NCBI GenBank assembly: GCA_021788625.1
Contig: JAJYKL010000020.1
Span: 1-50,457, forward strand
From: Chloroflexota bacterium
GTDB lineage: Bacteria > Chloroflexota > Anaerolineae > J036 > Brachytrichaceae
Length of the DNA: 50,457 nt
Direction of reading: 5' to 3'
In this document: positions 8,394 through 17,032 of the stretch, in pieces
Numbering within the stretch: the first letter of the stretch is position 1
Layout: every line of letters starts with the position of its first letter
The notes under the pieces: generated by a model
Seen by the model: only the letters and a program-made list of their open reading frames with translations
Told to the model about the DNA's origin: nothing
Databases searched by the model: none
Translations under genes and position numbers: made by a program

Positions 8394-9212
8394 ATGACAG
8401 CATTTCAGTCTTATTATAAGGATAAACTCTTTGAGGACACTATGAGAACAAGAGTAGGTATATATCTTGAGGGGGACTCAGGGTCCGATGCAGCCATAAT
8501 GAGAGGGATGCAACAAGCCAACTGCGACATCATTGAGACACATTCCGTCAGTGAAGCCCTGGACAAGATACGCTCTGCATTAACACATGAACCCGCACCA
8601 CTTATTATCCTCGTTGCGGAAGTTCAAGCGGGTGCCATCCCACTGTTGATTATCTTGCATGATTTACTGCCCAATCTGCCTCCCACCCTCATTTTTGATC
8701 GTGCTGGTGATGATATCCATGCCGTCGTCAGAGCATTACAACTGGGTGTACGCGAATACCTTTTGTTGACCGACCCCGATCTGAACCGTGAGTTAAGCGC
8801 CAGATTATTGGCCGAGCGAGCTGGGGCAGAGCAGCAGGTTCCAGCCGAAAAGCCTGATGTAATAGAAGAGGTGGAGCCGGTAACCGTCAGCCCAGGCACG
8901 GGGTTGCCAGCCAACCTTGATAACCAGTTTCAATGGGATCCAATCGGTCATGTGCTGCACTTAGGTGACAGCTATGTTCGCTTAAGCCCCATCGAAGGCC
9001 GCATTTTTGATTTGCTATTAACCAACCACAACCGCACCGTACCAATGGAAGAGTTGGTGCGCCACGTCCTGACCAATCCAAATGTGGATGTCGAGGACGG
9101 TGTGAAGCAGTTGCGCCCTCATATAGTTCGCCTGCGCAGAAAACTCGAACGGTACCCGGTCCTATCGAACCGCATACTCAATATGCGGGGCGCCGGTTAC
9201 ATGTTCATTTAG
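8394..9212 (+). CDS. OmpR-type transcription factor with degenerate receiver domain
   Basis: A 272-residue protein. Residues of about 17-140 have the length and secondary-structure rhythm of a receiver domain, but the phospho-acceptor position reads LIILVAEVQAG, with no Asp, and the conserved Lys is not evident. Residues of about 175-272 form an OmpR/PhoB-type winged helix (LSPIEGRIFDLLL, RRKLE, ending GAGYMFI). The ATG at 8442 (MRTRVGI) fits the domain boundary and has GAGGA before it; the ATG at 8394 has AAGG before it and gives the longer form listed here. It probably binds DNA without phosphorylation. It precedes an FGGY kinase gene on the same strand, which it may control. Confidence 0.8.
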   Translation: MTAFQSYYKDKLFEDTMRTRVGIYLEGDSGSDAAIMRGMQQANCDIIETHSVSEALDKIRSALTHEPAPLIILVAEVQAGAIPLLIILHDLLPNLPPTLIFDRAGDDIHAVVRALQLGVREYLLLTDPDLNRELSARLLAERAGAEQQVPAEKPDVIEEVEPVTVSPGTGLPANLDNQFQWDPIGHVLHLGDSYVRLSPIEGRIFDLLLTNHNRTVPMEELVRHVLTNPNVDVEDGVKQLRPHIVRLRRKLERYPVLSNRILNMRGAGYMFI

Positions 9213-9319
9213 TTTTACGTAGTTCGCTTTTCTACACAGCGTTCTGCACCTGACCACACGTCACTTATCTGCGTGCGTCCTTATGACGGACCGGACTTTT
9301 TTCGATTTGGAGGCAACGC

Positions 9320-10840
9320 ATGGATGCAATTCTCGTATTTGAAGCTGGGCAGAGCCGTTCCCGGACCAGCTATGTTGCACGAGACGGGACGGTCATCGCC
9401 AGTGCCGAGTCCGCCTACCTAACCATCACAATCAACGACTGGGTCGAGCAGGAACCTCGCGATTGGCTCATGTGCTCGTATATCGCGTTGAGGTCCATCC
9501 GGGAGAGCGCACCGGATGTCAATCCGGTTGCGATTGCTGTCACAGGCCAGGCTCGCCTGCTTCTCCTGTTAGGCGCAGATGACCGCGTCGATTCCGCGCT
9601 GTTGGAAGAAGACCGTCGCGCAACGCTGGAATGGCGTGCCATGGTTCAGCAAGTTGGTATCGAGAAACTTTTGCAGTCATCCAGTATCGTACATGAGGAT
9701 AGCAGTTCCATCGCGAAGCTACTCTGGTTGAAAAAACATCAACCCACCAATTACAGCAGTGCTCAGACTGTTCTCTTTGGGACACCCGATTATCTGGCAT
9801 TTCGTCTATGCGGAGCGCGAGTCACGGATGCCACGTCCGCTTCGACGAGTGACCTGTACAGTCTGCAGACAGACTCCTGGGCTACCCATTTGCTTGAAAC
9901 ATTCGATCTACGGACTGACTGGCTCCCGGAGGTGGTACCGGCTGGTACACAGGTCGGGGTGTTGAGTCCTGCCATGGCTGATTCCATCCACCTGTCAGCC
10001 GGGCTGCCTGTATACCACGGTGCAGCAGACCTGGCGACCATGATGCAAGGCGCCGGGGTCACGCAGTCCAATGAGTATTTTTGCTTCCTGGGAAATAGCG
10101 GTTGGTTAGGGACAACCGGCCTGACACAACAAGCTGATCCAGTCACGGGTCTATTGAATCTGCGCCGACCCGATCAACCTGGCCTGATGGTGGTTGGCCA
10201 AACACTCATGGCAGGAGGATGTTTTGAGTGGCTTAAGGACAAGTTTGGTCCCGCCGAAGAAAAGTTATTTGAGGAGGCGAAGCTCACGTCGGACGAGTTA
10301 TTTACCGCTCTGGTGAGTGAGGCGCCCCCTGGAAGTGGGGGAATCATTTTTCTTCCATATTTGGTAGGGGAACAGGCTCCCTTCCGCGACCCGGATGCAC
10401 GCGGAGGCTGGTTCAATGTACCAAAACGGATGTTCCGCTCTGAGCTGTACCGGTCTGTTCTGGAGGGCGTGACCTACACGTTACGAGCGATCCAGCTTCT
10501 GATTCCCGAGCCGGAACACGATGGTGAAATGGTATTGCGCCTGTTAGGTGAATCGTCGTGCAGCCCTGTCTGGGCGCAGATCTTCGCGGATGTTTTCAAT
10601 TGCCACGTAGACGTGTTAAAACCAGCCAGCGATGTGGTTGCTCGTGGTGCTGCGTTGGGTGCTGCTCGGGACCTGGGCTGGTGTGATCGTGATGCAATAT
10701 CAGCAGACTGGTTGCATATTGACGAGACGTATCTGCCCAATAGCGATCGCGTGGAGATCTACGAGCGCATGTTCACTATCTACTATCGTCTGTATCCCGC
10801 GTTACGCAGCACCTATGCGGCACTGGCGGGTAAGGAGTGA
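9320..10840 (+). CDS. FGGY-family carbohydrate kinase (xylulokinase-like)
   Basis: A 506-residue two-lobed sugar kinase. The second lobe has FLGNSGWLGTTG and VARGAALGAARDLG; the catalytic Asp is probably that of YHGAADLATMMQGAG. Length fits xylulokinase or gluconokinase relatives. The first phosphate-binding loop is unusual: it reads FEAGQSRSRTS where the family has D-x-G-T-x-S-x-K/R. Substrate is unknown. The start follows GGAGG seven bases upstream. The upstream gap (9213-9319) holds a short GTCC/GGAC repeat before TTTTTT near 9298, too weak to call a terminator. The gene ends 2 bp from the converging SEDS-PBP gene. Confidence 0.85.
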   Translation: MDAILVFEAGQSRSRTSYVARDGTVIASAESAYLTITINDWVEQEPRDWLMCSYIALRSIRESAPDVNPVAIAVTGQARLLLLLGADDRVDSALLEEDRRATLEWRAMVQQVGIEKLLQSSSIVHEDSSSIAKLLWLKKHQPTNYSSAQTVLFGTPDYLAFRLCGARVTDATSASTSDLYSLQTDSWATHLLETFDLRTDWLPEVVPAGTQVGVLSPAMADSIHLSAGLPVYHGAADLATMMQGAGVTQSNEYFCFLGNSGWLGTTGLTQQADPVTGLLNLRRPDQPGLMVVGQTLMAGGCFEWLKDKFGPAEEKLFEEAKLTSDELFTALVSEAPPGSGGIIFLPYLVGEQAPFRDPDARGGWFNVPKRMFRSELYRSVLEGVTYTLRAIQLLIPEPEHDGEMVLRLLGESSCSPVWAQIFADVFNCHVDVLKPASDVVARGAALGAARDLGWCDRDAISADWLHIDETYLPNSDRVEIYERMFTIYYRLYPALRSTYAALAGKE

Positions 10841-10842
10841 CC

Positions 10843-13299
10843 TTATTGCACAGCCCCCTCATCCATCTGCTGGACAATTCGATCGTATGAATCGGTACTG
10901 GGACCGCTAATCTCGACGGCCAGAACAGTGACGTGCCAGCCGGCAATCCGTACGTACCAGCCTACGCGCGTGGCTTGACTTGTCTGTGCCAGCCCGGAGA
11001 AGCGAGTTGCAATATGAGGCGGGCGTTCTACCAGCTGAACCTGCGTCTTTGTGAGAATTAGCGTGGGGGTTACTGGTTCGTTGGCTGCGAAGCCTGCTAC
11101 GGTCACGGCAACACGCAGTGGTGAAAGGCGTAGAGTGCCCTGTCCTATTGTCTCGCTATAAGTGGATGTGGCTGGATAGGGCACGCTAGCATTTGGCAAC
11201 TCGAATGGTACGGGCTGACCCAAGTGGAAGCGATCCTGCGGGTCCCAATGCGGCAGAGGATCGGTGGGTGAAGCATCTTTCCCTTCCGAGTAAATCCAGC
11301 TGAGCAGTGCACCTGGCTGGTACAGTCCCTGCGTTGCGCGATTGACCAGTGGTGCGTCGCTGCGCGCCCGCAGCTTGTCCCAGTTTACATCCAGCAGGTT
11401 GGGATCGAAAGTTGGGTTGCTGACCATCGCCAGGATCTGCCCAGTGCGCCAATCCATCACGATGCCAGACCCAATGGTACCTGTCAAGACATTGGCCAGG
11501 CGGGATTGTTCGGTCAGGTCGATGGTCGTGGTTATGGTTCCACCTCGTTGCCGATCATGCATCAATTGATCCAGCGGCGTCAACTGTCCCCTCAATAGCA
11601 CATCGTCATAAGCTTCTATCCCTCCCAATCCATGTTGGATGCTGTAGTAGCCGACAACAGGTGCCGTATCGGGGTGTGGATAAATACGCGTGTATATGGG
11701 AGGTGTATACAGTGAAGCTGGTTTCAGTATTCGAGACACAGCCAGGATCGAACCATTACGAGCCAGAATAGACCCTCGATCTATCGCACGTTCGGCATCG
11801 ACGTTCCGCGGGTTGTCACTGCGAGTGACCAGCGCTTCTTGTTCGAGAGTATCTCGATATCCCGTGGTAAAGCCCAAAACGACAACAAGGCCGGCACACA
11901 AAAGCATACTGTAACGCGCTGCAACGCGCTGCACAGGTATGGGCTGGTATAAGGAATCGCCGTTCGAAGTTGCGCCTGGGGAGCCCAAGACCGGCACAGG
12001 TATCGGCGTGTGCTGATCGCTCGATAGGCGAATCAGTAAACCGACGGCTGTATAACTCACAAGCAGTGAGCTGCCTCCATAACTGATGAACGGTAACGTA
12101 ACACCCGTGAGAGGCAGTAAACCCAGGTTTCCACCGATTATTACCAGTACCTGGATGACGAACAGTGCGGCAATCCCCCCAGCCAGCAGGAGTGCGTAAG
12201 CTGATGGACTGCTGCGAGCGATGCGCCATGCGCGCATGATGAGAATGGCAAACAGGGCTAATACGGCCAATGCTCCAATCAGGCCGAATTCTTCGCCGAT
12301 GGCAGCGAAGGGAAAATCGGTATGAACAGCCGGAACGTAGTCAGGCCGACCCTGACCTGGACCCTGTCCGAATACCCCTCCACTGGCCACTGCGATGAGT
12401 GATTGGACAATCTGGAACGATGTCCCTTTCGCATCGCTAAAGGGATTTAGCCAGATGTTGATGCGGAGCGCCACACGCGATGACAGTTGGTATCCTATGA
12501 CACCCATAAACGCCAGCATTACGAGGCCGAGACCCGGCAACAAAAGCTGTCCCGTGGCCAGGTAGAGCATGAAAGCGTAGGTCAGTAACAGCAGGGTGGC
12601 TGCTCCCAAATCCTGTTGCGAAGCCAGTAGTGCCAAAGCTACCAGCCACATGGCGAGTGTGGGTGCCAGTGGTGCAAAGGATTTGCGGATCTCTTGCAGC
12701 GTGTGACCTCGCAGGCCAAGATGCCAGCGCTCTCCTGACGAGCCAACGCTCCACTGGCCGACCGCGACACGCTCGCTGAAGTAAGCCGCCAGAAACGCAA
12801 TCATAAGCAGGCGCAGAATCTCCGAAGGCTGCACAAACAGACCGCCCACACTTAGCCACAACCGGGCTCCGACGCCTGTCGGGTTCACACCTAATAAGAG
12901 TGTTGCTCCCAGTAAACCCAGGGCAGCGATCAGCCATGTGTACTTGTAGCGACGCAACCAACGTAACCGGTCGCGGCTTGCCACGACAGCACACAGCGCG
13001 ACCAGACCAATAACCATCCAGGTTTCCTGTCGAGGCAGAAAGTTTACGGCCACTCGTGCAGTAACGACGAACCCCCATGCTGTTAAAGCGAGGGCGATGG
13101 GCAGGAGTGCGATGTCTCGCTCAGGGGCAAACTTGTTCAACCAGAAATGAGCCAGCACACCACAAACCGTGAGAAGCAACATTGCCGTCAAGATGACCGG
13201 GTCGTGGGACTGTAGCCACAGACTCAATGCAGCCAGCCAGCCGAATGCGACCGCCAGCACTGTCAGACTGAGTTCCAGCCGTTGTTGGGATGGTGTCAT
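10843..13299 (-). CDS. SEDS (FtsW/RodA) domain fused to a degenerate class B PBP domain
   Basis: An 818-residue protein. Residues of about 1-430 are a SEDS glycosyltransferase with some ten helices: GARLWLSVGG, QPSEILRLL, SQQDLGAATLLL, HTDFPFAAIGEEFGLIGA and LPFISYGGSS. After a further helix (about 460-480) comes a PBP pedestal-like segment (IDRGSILARNGSILA) and a transpeptidase-like fold (GTITTTIDL, GQILAMVSNPTFDPN, IGQGTLRLSPLRVA). The SxxK position reads PGALLSW (A664, S667), so the catalytic Ser and Lys are missing, and no KTG triad is found. It should polymerise lipid II glycan strands, with the PBP part serving structure or activation. It diverges from the MFS gene across 81 bp. Confidence 0.9.
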   Translation of the reverse strand: MTPSQQRLELSLTVLAVAFGWLAALSLWLQSHDPVILTAMLLLTVCGVLAHFWLNKFAPERDIALLPIALALTAWGFVVTARVAVNFLPRQETWMVIGLVALCAVVASRDRLRWLRRYKYTWLIAALGLLGATLLLGVNPTGVGARLWLSVGGLFVQPSEILRLLMIAFLAAYFSERVAVGQWSVGSSGERWHLGLRGHTLQEIRKSFAPLAPTLAMWLVALALLASQQDLGAATLLLLTYAFMLYLATGQLLLPGLGLVMLAFMGVIGYQLSSRVALRINIWLNPFSDAKGTSFQIVQSLIAVASGGVFGQGPGQGRPDYVPAVHTDFPFAAIGEEFGLIGALAVLALFAILIMRAWRIARSSPSAYALLLAGGIAALFVIQVLVIIGGNLGLLPLTGVTLPFISYGGSSLLVSYTAVGLLIRLSSDQHTPIPVPVLGSPGATSNGDSLYQPIPVQRVAARYSMLLCAGLVVVLGFTTGYRDTLEQEALVTRSDNPRNVDAERAIDRGSILARNGSILAVSRILKPASLYTPPIYTRIYPHPDTAPVVGYYSIQHGLGGIEAYDDVLLRGQLTPLDQLMHDRQRGGTITTTIDLTEQSRLANVLTGTIGSGIVMDWRTGQILAMVSNPTFDPNLLDVNWDKLRARSDAPLVNRATQGLYQPGALLSWIYSEGKDASPTDPLPHWDPQDRFHLGQPVPFELPNASVPYPATSTYSETIGQGTLRLSPLRVAVTVAGFAANEPVTPTLILTKTQVQLVERPPHIATRFSGLAQTSQATRVGWYVRIAGWHVTVLAVEISGPSTDSYDRIVQQMDEGAVQ

Positions 13300-13380
13300 G
13301 CGCCATCATTTTAATCGTGGACCGATGGTAGACTTTAGCCCAAGCAGGTTAGCCCCGAAGAATCATTTGTTTATTAAACG

Positions 13381-14970
13381 ATGGAAACAACCTTATCGCC
13401 ATCCGCCGTTACACCAGCGCAGGAACGCTCCTACCAGTCTCGTGTGGTGGCCTGGTCGTTCTACGATTGGGCTAACCATGCCTACATCACCACCACCTCA
13501 TCCACGTTTTTCCCACCCTATTTCGTTGCCATCGCAGCGCCGGCTTTTCTCGCGATCGGCAGTTCTGCGGGTAACCCAGCGGCACAGGCGCTGGCGCGTG
13601 ATACGGCGTCGAATGTTTTTGCGTTGACGGTATCCGCTGCGCTCCTGGTGGCTGCCATCCTGGCTCCACTCATCGGTACATTTGCGGACATCACCGGGCG
13701 ACGCAAACGCCTGCTCCTCGTCGCGACCGGTTTTGGTGGTGTCCTCTCATCGATGATGTTCACGCTTACGACAGGCATGTGGCAGATCGGCCTGATACTC
13801 TATTTCGTCACGCAGATCGCCATGAATATTGCGCTGGGTCTGAACAGCAGCTTGCTTCCCCATGTGGCTCGACAGGACGATTTGGATCGTGCGTCCAGCC
13901 TGGGCTACGCTTTTGGCTATATCGGCGGTGGAGTTCTGCTAGCCCTCAATACGGTTCTATACCTGTTTGCCGCCAGACTGGGTCTTGATAGTGCGACGGC
14001 TGTCCGCATTGCATTTTTCTCTGTGGGGATATGGTGGCTGGTGTTCACGATTCCATTAGTGTTACAGGTGCCTGAGCCACCTGCAACACCGCTCACGCAG
14101 GGTGGGCGGGGACATCCTGTACTGGATAGCCTGGCACGACTTGGGCACACGTTACGTGCCATGCGGCAATATCGCGAACTGTTCAAAATGCTTATTGCAT
14201 TTTGGTTCTACATGGAGGGCATTGGGGCGATCATTCTCCTGGCGACCGCCTACGGCGCCGCATTGGGATTGGATACAGCCGTATTGATTAGCACCCTGCT
14301 CATGACGCAATTCGTGGCGTTCCCCTATGCATTGATCTTCGGTCGCATTGCCAATCCCTCGAGCCGTGCGCGCTCTGCGTTCGTTGCCATGCTGCTGTGG
14401 ACAGCCGTCACATTGCCTGCCATCGGCCTCTATGCGAACTTGACGGGCAACCTCAGTGTGGCCACAACATTTGAGCTGATCGGGTGCGACCAGATAGCCG
14501 GCATTGCATTTGCTGCCACGTTGGGAAGGCGCCTGTTTGTGGGCTTCGCATCCAAATTGGATAGTAAGCGTGCTGTGATCCTGGGCCTATTCATCTATAT
14601 TGTGGTGCCGATCTGGGGGTTCTTCCTTCATACACAGGCAGAGTTCTTCCTGATAGGCTGGTTGGTTGGCACGGTACAGGGGGGCACGCAAGCGCTCAGC
14701 CGCTCTGTTTTCACCACCCTTTCACCACGCGCCAAATCGGGAGAGTTTTTTGGGCTCTTTGGCCTGAGTGAGAAGTTCGCTGGCATCCTCGGACCTCTCC
14801 TTTATGGGTTGGTTGGGCAATTGACTGGTAGCCCACGTGCCAGCATCCTTTCGATCACTGTTTTCTTCCTGGTCGGCATCTACTTATTGTGGCGCGTGAA
14901 CGAGCGCGAGGGAGCCCGGTCGGCCAGTTTGGAAAACAGCCAGATCGAGTTGGCTCACGCGTCGGATTAA
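13381..14970 (+). CDS. MFS transporter, UMF1/Atg22-like
   Basis: A 529-residue polytopic protein. The N-terminal motif VVAWSFYDWANHAYITTT followed by FFPPYF is characteristic of the UMF1 (Atg22-like) branch of the major facilitator superfamily. About twelve hydrophobic helices can be traced, with the loop GRRKRLLL after helix 2 and GGTQALSRS in the second half. Members are thought to export small molecules, but the bacterial substrate is unknown. No strong ribosome-binding site precedes the ATG. The next 134 bp (14971-15104) show no gene or clear terminator. Confidence 0.85.
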   Translation: METTLSPSAVTPAQERSYQSRVVAWSFYDWANHAYITTTSSTFFPPYFVAIAAPAFLAIGSSAGNPAAQALARDTASNVFALTVSAALLVAAILAPLIGTFADITGRRKRLLLVATGFGGVLSSMMFTLTTGMWQIGLILYFVTQIAMNIALGLNSSLLPHVARQDDLDRASSLGYAFGYIGGGVLLALNTVLYLFAARLGLDSATAVRIAFFSVGIWWLVFTIPLVLQVPEPPATPLTQGGRGHPVLDSLARLGHTLRAMRQYRELFKMLIAFWFYMEGIGAIILLATAYGAALGLDTAVLISTLLMTQFVAFPYALIFGRIANPSSRARSAFVAMLLWTAVTLPAIGLYANLTGNLSVATTFELIGCDQIAGIAFAATLGRRLFVGFASKLDSKRAVILGLFIYIVVPIWGFFLHTQAEFFLIGWLVGTVQGGTQALSRSVFTTLSPRAKSGEFFGLFGLSEKFAGILGPLLYGLVGQLTGSPRASILSITVFFLVGIYLLWRVNEREGARSASLENSQIELAHASD

Positions 14971-15104
14971 GGGTGCCAGAGCTCCACACGGCCCTGACAA
15001 ACGATTCATGGGGTAGGGCGTGTTAGCTGCTGCTCCATGATGGGCACAGTCCTCTTGTAATCAAATCCTGTTGCGCTATTGAAAGACTGCTTCAACAGTA
15101 ACCA

Positions 15105-16361
15105 TCAGTGGTACAGGTGAGGTAAGCGTTTCTTCCACGACGTGGGCAGTATCTTGTCCAGAGCGTCGTCGGCCGTGACGATGCCTCGCAAGTGGTTATC
15201 GTTATCGACCACCGGGACAGCAAGCAGGTTGTATTTCGCTACAATTTGTGCAATCTTGTCCTGGCCGTCATTCAGGTTGACACTGACGATGCGATGGTGC
15301 ATGAATTGATCGACCGATGTCTGCGGCTTGGCCAGTACCAGGTTCTGTAGCGAAAATACACCCAGCAAGTGTTCCTCTTCATCCGTAACGTAAACGTAGA
15401 AAATCGTCTCCGCCTCATGCGCTGTCTCGCGCAAAACAGCCATGGCTTGCTCGGCGGTGACTGACGGGCGCACGGCGATGAATTCGGTATTCATCAGACC
15501 ACCTGCGCTCTCCTCCGGAAATGTGAGTAGCTCGCGTACGTCCTGCGCTTCCTCACGCTGCATCAGGTTGAGCAGCTCTGCACTGCGTTCCTCAGGCAAC
15601 TCAGCCAGCAGGTCAGCCGCTTCGTCAGGTGCCATTTCTTCCAATACATCCGCCACTTTCTCGTCTGCCATGTCCTGGACCAGACTGGCCTGGAAGTCGG
15701 GTTCCACTTCCTCTAATGTATCGGCTACAGTCTTGACGTCGAGTGTCTCAAGGAGTTTGCTCGAATCGTTCGGGCTTAGGTCACTGATAATTTCAGCCAG
15801 ATCGGCTGGGTGTAGATCCGCGATCTTGTCGCTGGACACCTTCAGGCGCATGGGCTGATCTCCGGGCAGCATCTCGGTGTCGTGCCAGGCGATGCTGCCT
15901 GAGCGGAGTTGCCGGCCGAATCGTGCCGCAATGTGCTGGACCGCTTTGGCCATACCTAAACGGCGGAGCAGCCCCAGGCTGCCAATGTCCAGGTTGGCTA
16001 CATAGAAGTGACCGTTCACGCGCGCCAGCTCCAGGTCGTTCACTCGAACGACACGCATGCCGTTGGTATCGATGATCTGCTTATCGAGTACATCGCGGGC
16101 AAGGAATAGATCGCCTTCGGCCGGTGGGTATGGCGAAATATCTTGCAATCGCTTTCGGAGCGGGATCGCAGGCGCCAGAAGCACAGCGACGTCATCATAT
16201 GGAATGAGTATATCGCCGCGGGAACGTTTGACTTGCAGCGCCACAATCTGCGGATGTGGGACATCACCGCGCTGCGCTGCAACCAGATCGACTAATCGAC
16301 CAACACGCTCTCCTTCTACATCGGCAACCACTTTGTCAGTCAGCTCACTCATGTAGGCCAT
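15105..16361 (-). CDS. Soluble PRC-barrel / MgtE N-domain / CBS protein
   Basis: A 418-residue protein. Two PRC-barrel-like segments occupy about 1-150 (GERVGRLVDLV; NGMRVVRVNDLELA). An MgtE intracellular N-domain of superhelical repeats follows at about 195-290 (LHPADLAEIISDL, EEMAPDEAADLLAELPEE). A tandem CBS pair fills about 290-410 (SAGGLMNTEFIAV; MHHRIVSVNLND; GIVTADDALD). The five-helix transmembrane channel of true MgtE is absent, so it cannot itself conduct Mg2+. The acidic N-domain/CBS unit is the Mg2+-sensing part of MgtE. The start follows GAGGTG five bases upstream. A promoter, M-box riboswitch and terminator precede the gene, strongly linking it to Mg2+ homeostasis. No channel gene is adjacent. 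Confidence 0.9.
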   Translation of the reverse strand: MAYMSELTDKVVADVEGERVGRLVDLVAAQRGDVPHPQIVALQVKRSRGDILIPYDDVAVLLAPAIPLRKRLQDISPYPPAEGDLFLARDVLDKQIIDTNGMRVVRVNDLELARVNGHFYVANLDIGSLGLLRRLGMAKAVQHIAARFGRQLRSGSIAWHDTEMLPGDQPMRLKVSSDKIADLHPADLAEIISDLSPNDSSKLLETLDVKTVADTLEEVEPDFQASLVQDMADEKVADVLEEMAPDEAADLLAELPEERSAELLNLMQREEAQDVRELLTFPEESAGGLMNTEFIAVRPSVTAEQAMAVLRETAHEAETIFYVYVTDEEEHLLGVFSLQNLVLAKPQTSVDQFMHHRIVSVNLNDGQDKIAQIVAKYNLLAVPVVDNDNHLRGIVTADDALDKILPTSWKKRLPHLYH

Positions 16362-16645
16362 GAATCACCTCTCCGCCTATTCCTCTTATGACGCACATCC
16401 CCTTTCGCGCTGTCAACGCGACGTGTAAACATGAAATCGCCTGGTCGGTCTCGCAACTTGAGACCCTGCAGGTAGCTGGAGAGGTGGCTGGGGCAGATTC
16501 GTGCTGAGGCTAGTGTGGTTGCCGTATCATCATCATGGAGTGAACGCACCACACCGAGCAGACACCCAGTGAACCGCAGCTCTGGCCTCTGGACCTTCCT
16601 TGCCAACTACCATCGGTTTGTGAACTTGTGCCCGTATCTATGTGC

Positions 16646-16657
16646 GATCACCTCCTC
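16646..16657 (-). other. Near-perfect anti-Shine-Dalgarno complement without start codon
   Basis: On the minus strand this reads GAGGAGGTGATC, of which AGGAGGTGATC is complementary to the canonical 16S rRNA 3' end. No ATG, GTG or TTG lies at usable spacing after it. It lies in the leader between the riboswitch terminator and the MgtE-like gene. The rest of the 335-nt leader (16362-16697) holds a weak GTGTGG/CCACAC repeat and no supported small gene. Confidence 0.4.
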
Positions 16658-16697
16658 AGGCGGTGGTACGCTGCGCATGCGCCTCCGCGTTGCCACG

Positions 16698-16733
16698 GCA
16701 AAAAGAAAGCCTCCCCGCTTATCCAGGGAGGCT
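16698..16733 (-). terminator. Intrinsic terminator of the M-box expression platform
   Basis: On the minus strand, 8-bp arms AGCCTCCC and GGGAGGCT (16726-16733 with 16708-16715) close a 10-nt loop and are followed by TTCTTTTT. It stands directly downstream of the M-box aptamer. The AGCCTC at about 16760-16765 can compete for the GAGGCT arm, as expected of an antiterminator/terminator switch. Confidence 0.85.
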
Positions 16734-16767
16734 GAAGTATCGTACCGCCCCATTTCTGAGGCTGCCC

Positions 16768-16930
16768 CCACTGGTCGAGCTTTGGCACTGCGCAGCGTAG
16801 GATCTTTGCACTCCAGCCACCTTGAACGGAGCCTTAATTCGGCCCTGCCTGGTCTATCCCTTGGCGTCTCTCGACGTTTCGGGACAATGGCCTGTATCTG
16901 GCGCAGACGCCTCGCCTAACGAGGGTTCTT
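16768..16930 (-). ncRNA. M-box (ykoK) magnesium riboswitch
   Basis: The minus strand matches the M-box aptamer in order: CTCGTTAGGCGAGGC at the 5' end, then the core segment ACGTCGAGAGACGCCAAGGG, then AATTAAGGC, GGTGGCTGGAGTGC and AGTGCCAAAGCTC at the 3' side. These blocks correspond to the conserved GTTAGGTGAGGCTCC, GTC-RAAAGACGCCAAKGGGT and GTGCTAAAGCTCTACG elements known from mgtE leaders. In this class Mg2+ binding compacts the RNA and favours termination, lowering expression at high Mg2+. A promoter lies immediately upstream and a terminator immediately downstream. Confidence 0.93.
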
Positions 16931-16941
16931 CTTTGGGGCTG

Positions 16942-16970
16942 ATGGTACTACTGCCTGAAAACAAAGTCAA
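16942..16970 (-). promoter_or_regulatory. Sigma-70-type promoter of the M-box transcript
   Basis: On the minus strand TTGACT (16970-16965) and TACCAT (16947-16942) are separated by exactly 17 bp, placing the start of transcription about 8 to 12 nt before the conserved M-box 5' block. It lies in the 100-bp gap after the degV-like gene. Confidence 0.75.
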
Positions 16971-17032
16971 CTGCGATGCGATATCAGGTGTACGTTTTCA
17001 CGTCATGGTCAAGAGCGTCACCGCTAGTGGCC

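Noticed and set aside
16349..16606. An 85-codon minus-strand frame in the M-box leader
   Set aside because: It starts with TTG without a Shine-Dalgarno sequence, overlaps the MgtE-like start in another frame, and shows no recognisable motif.
16646..16657. 16S rRNA 3' end (GATCACCTCCT on the plus strand)
   Set aside because: The bases before it do not match the conserved 16S helix 45 region, so it is not an rRNA fragment.
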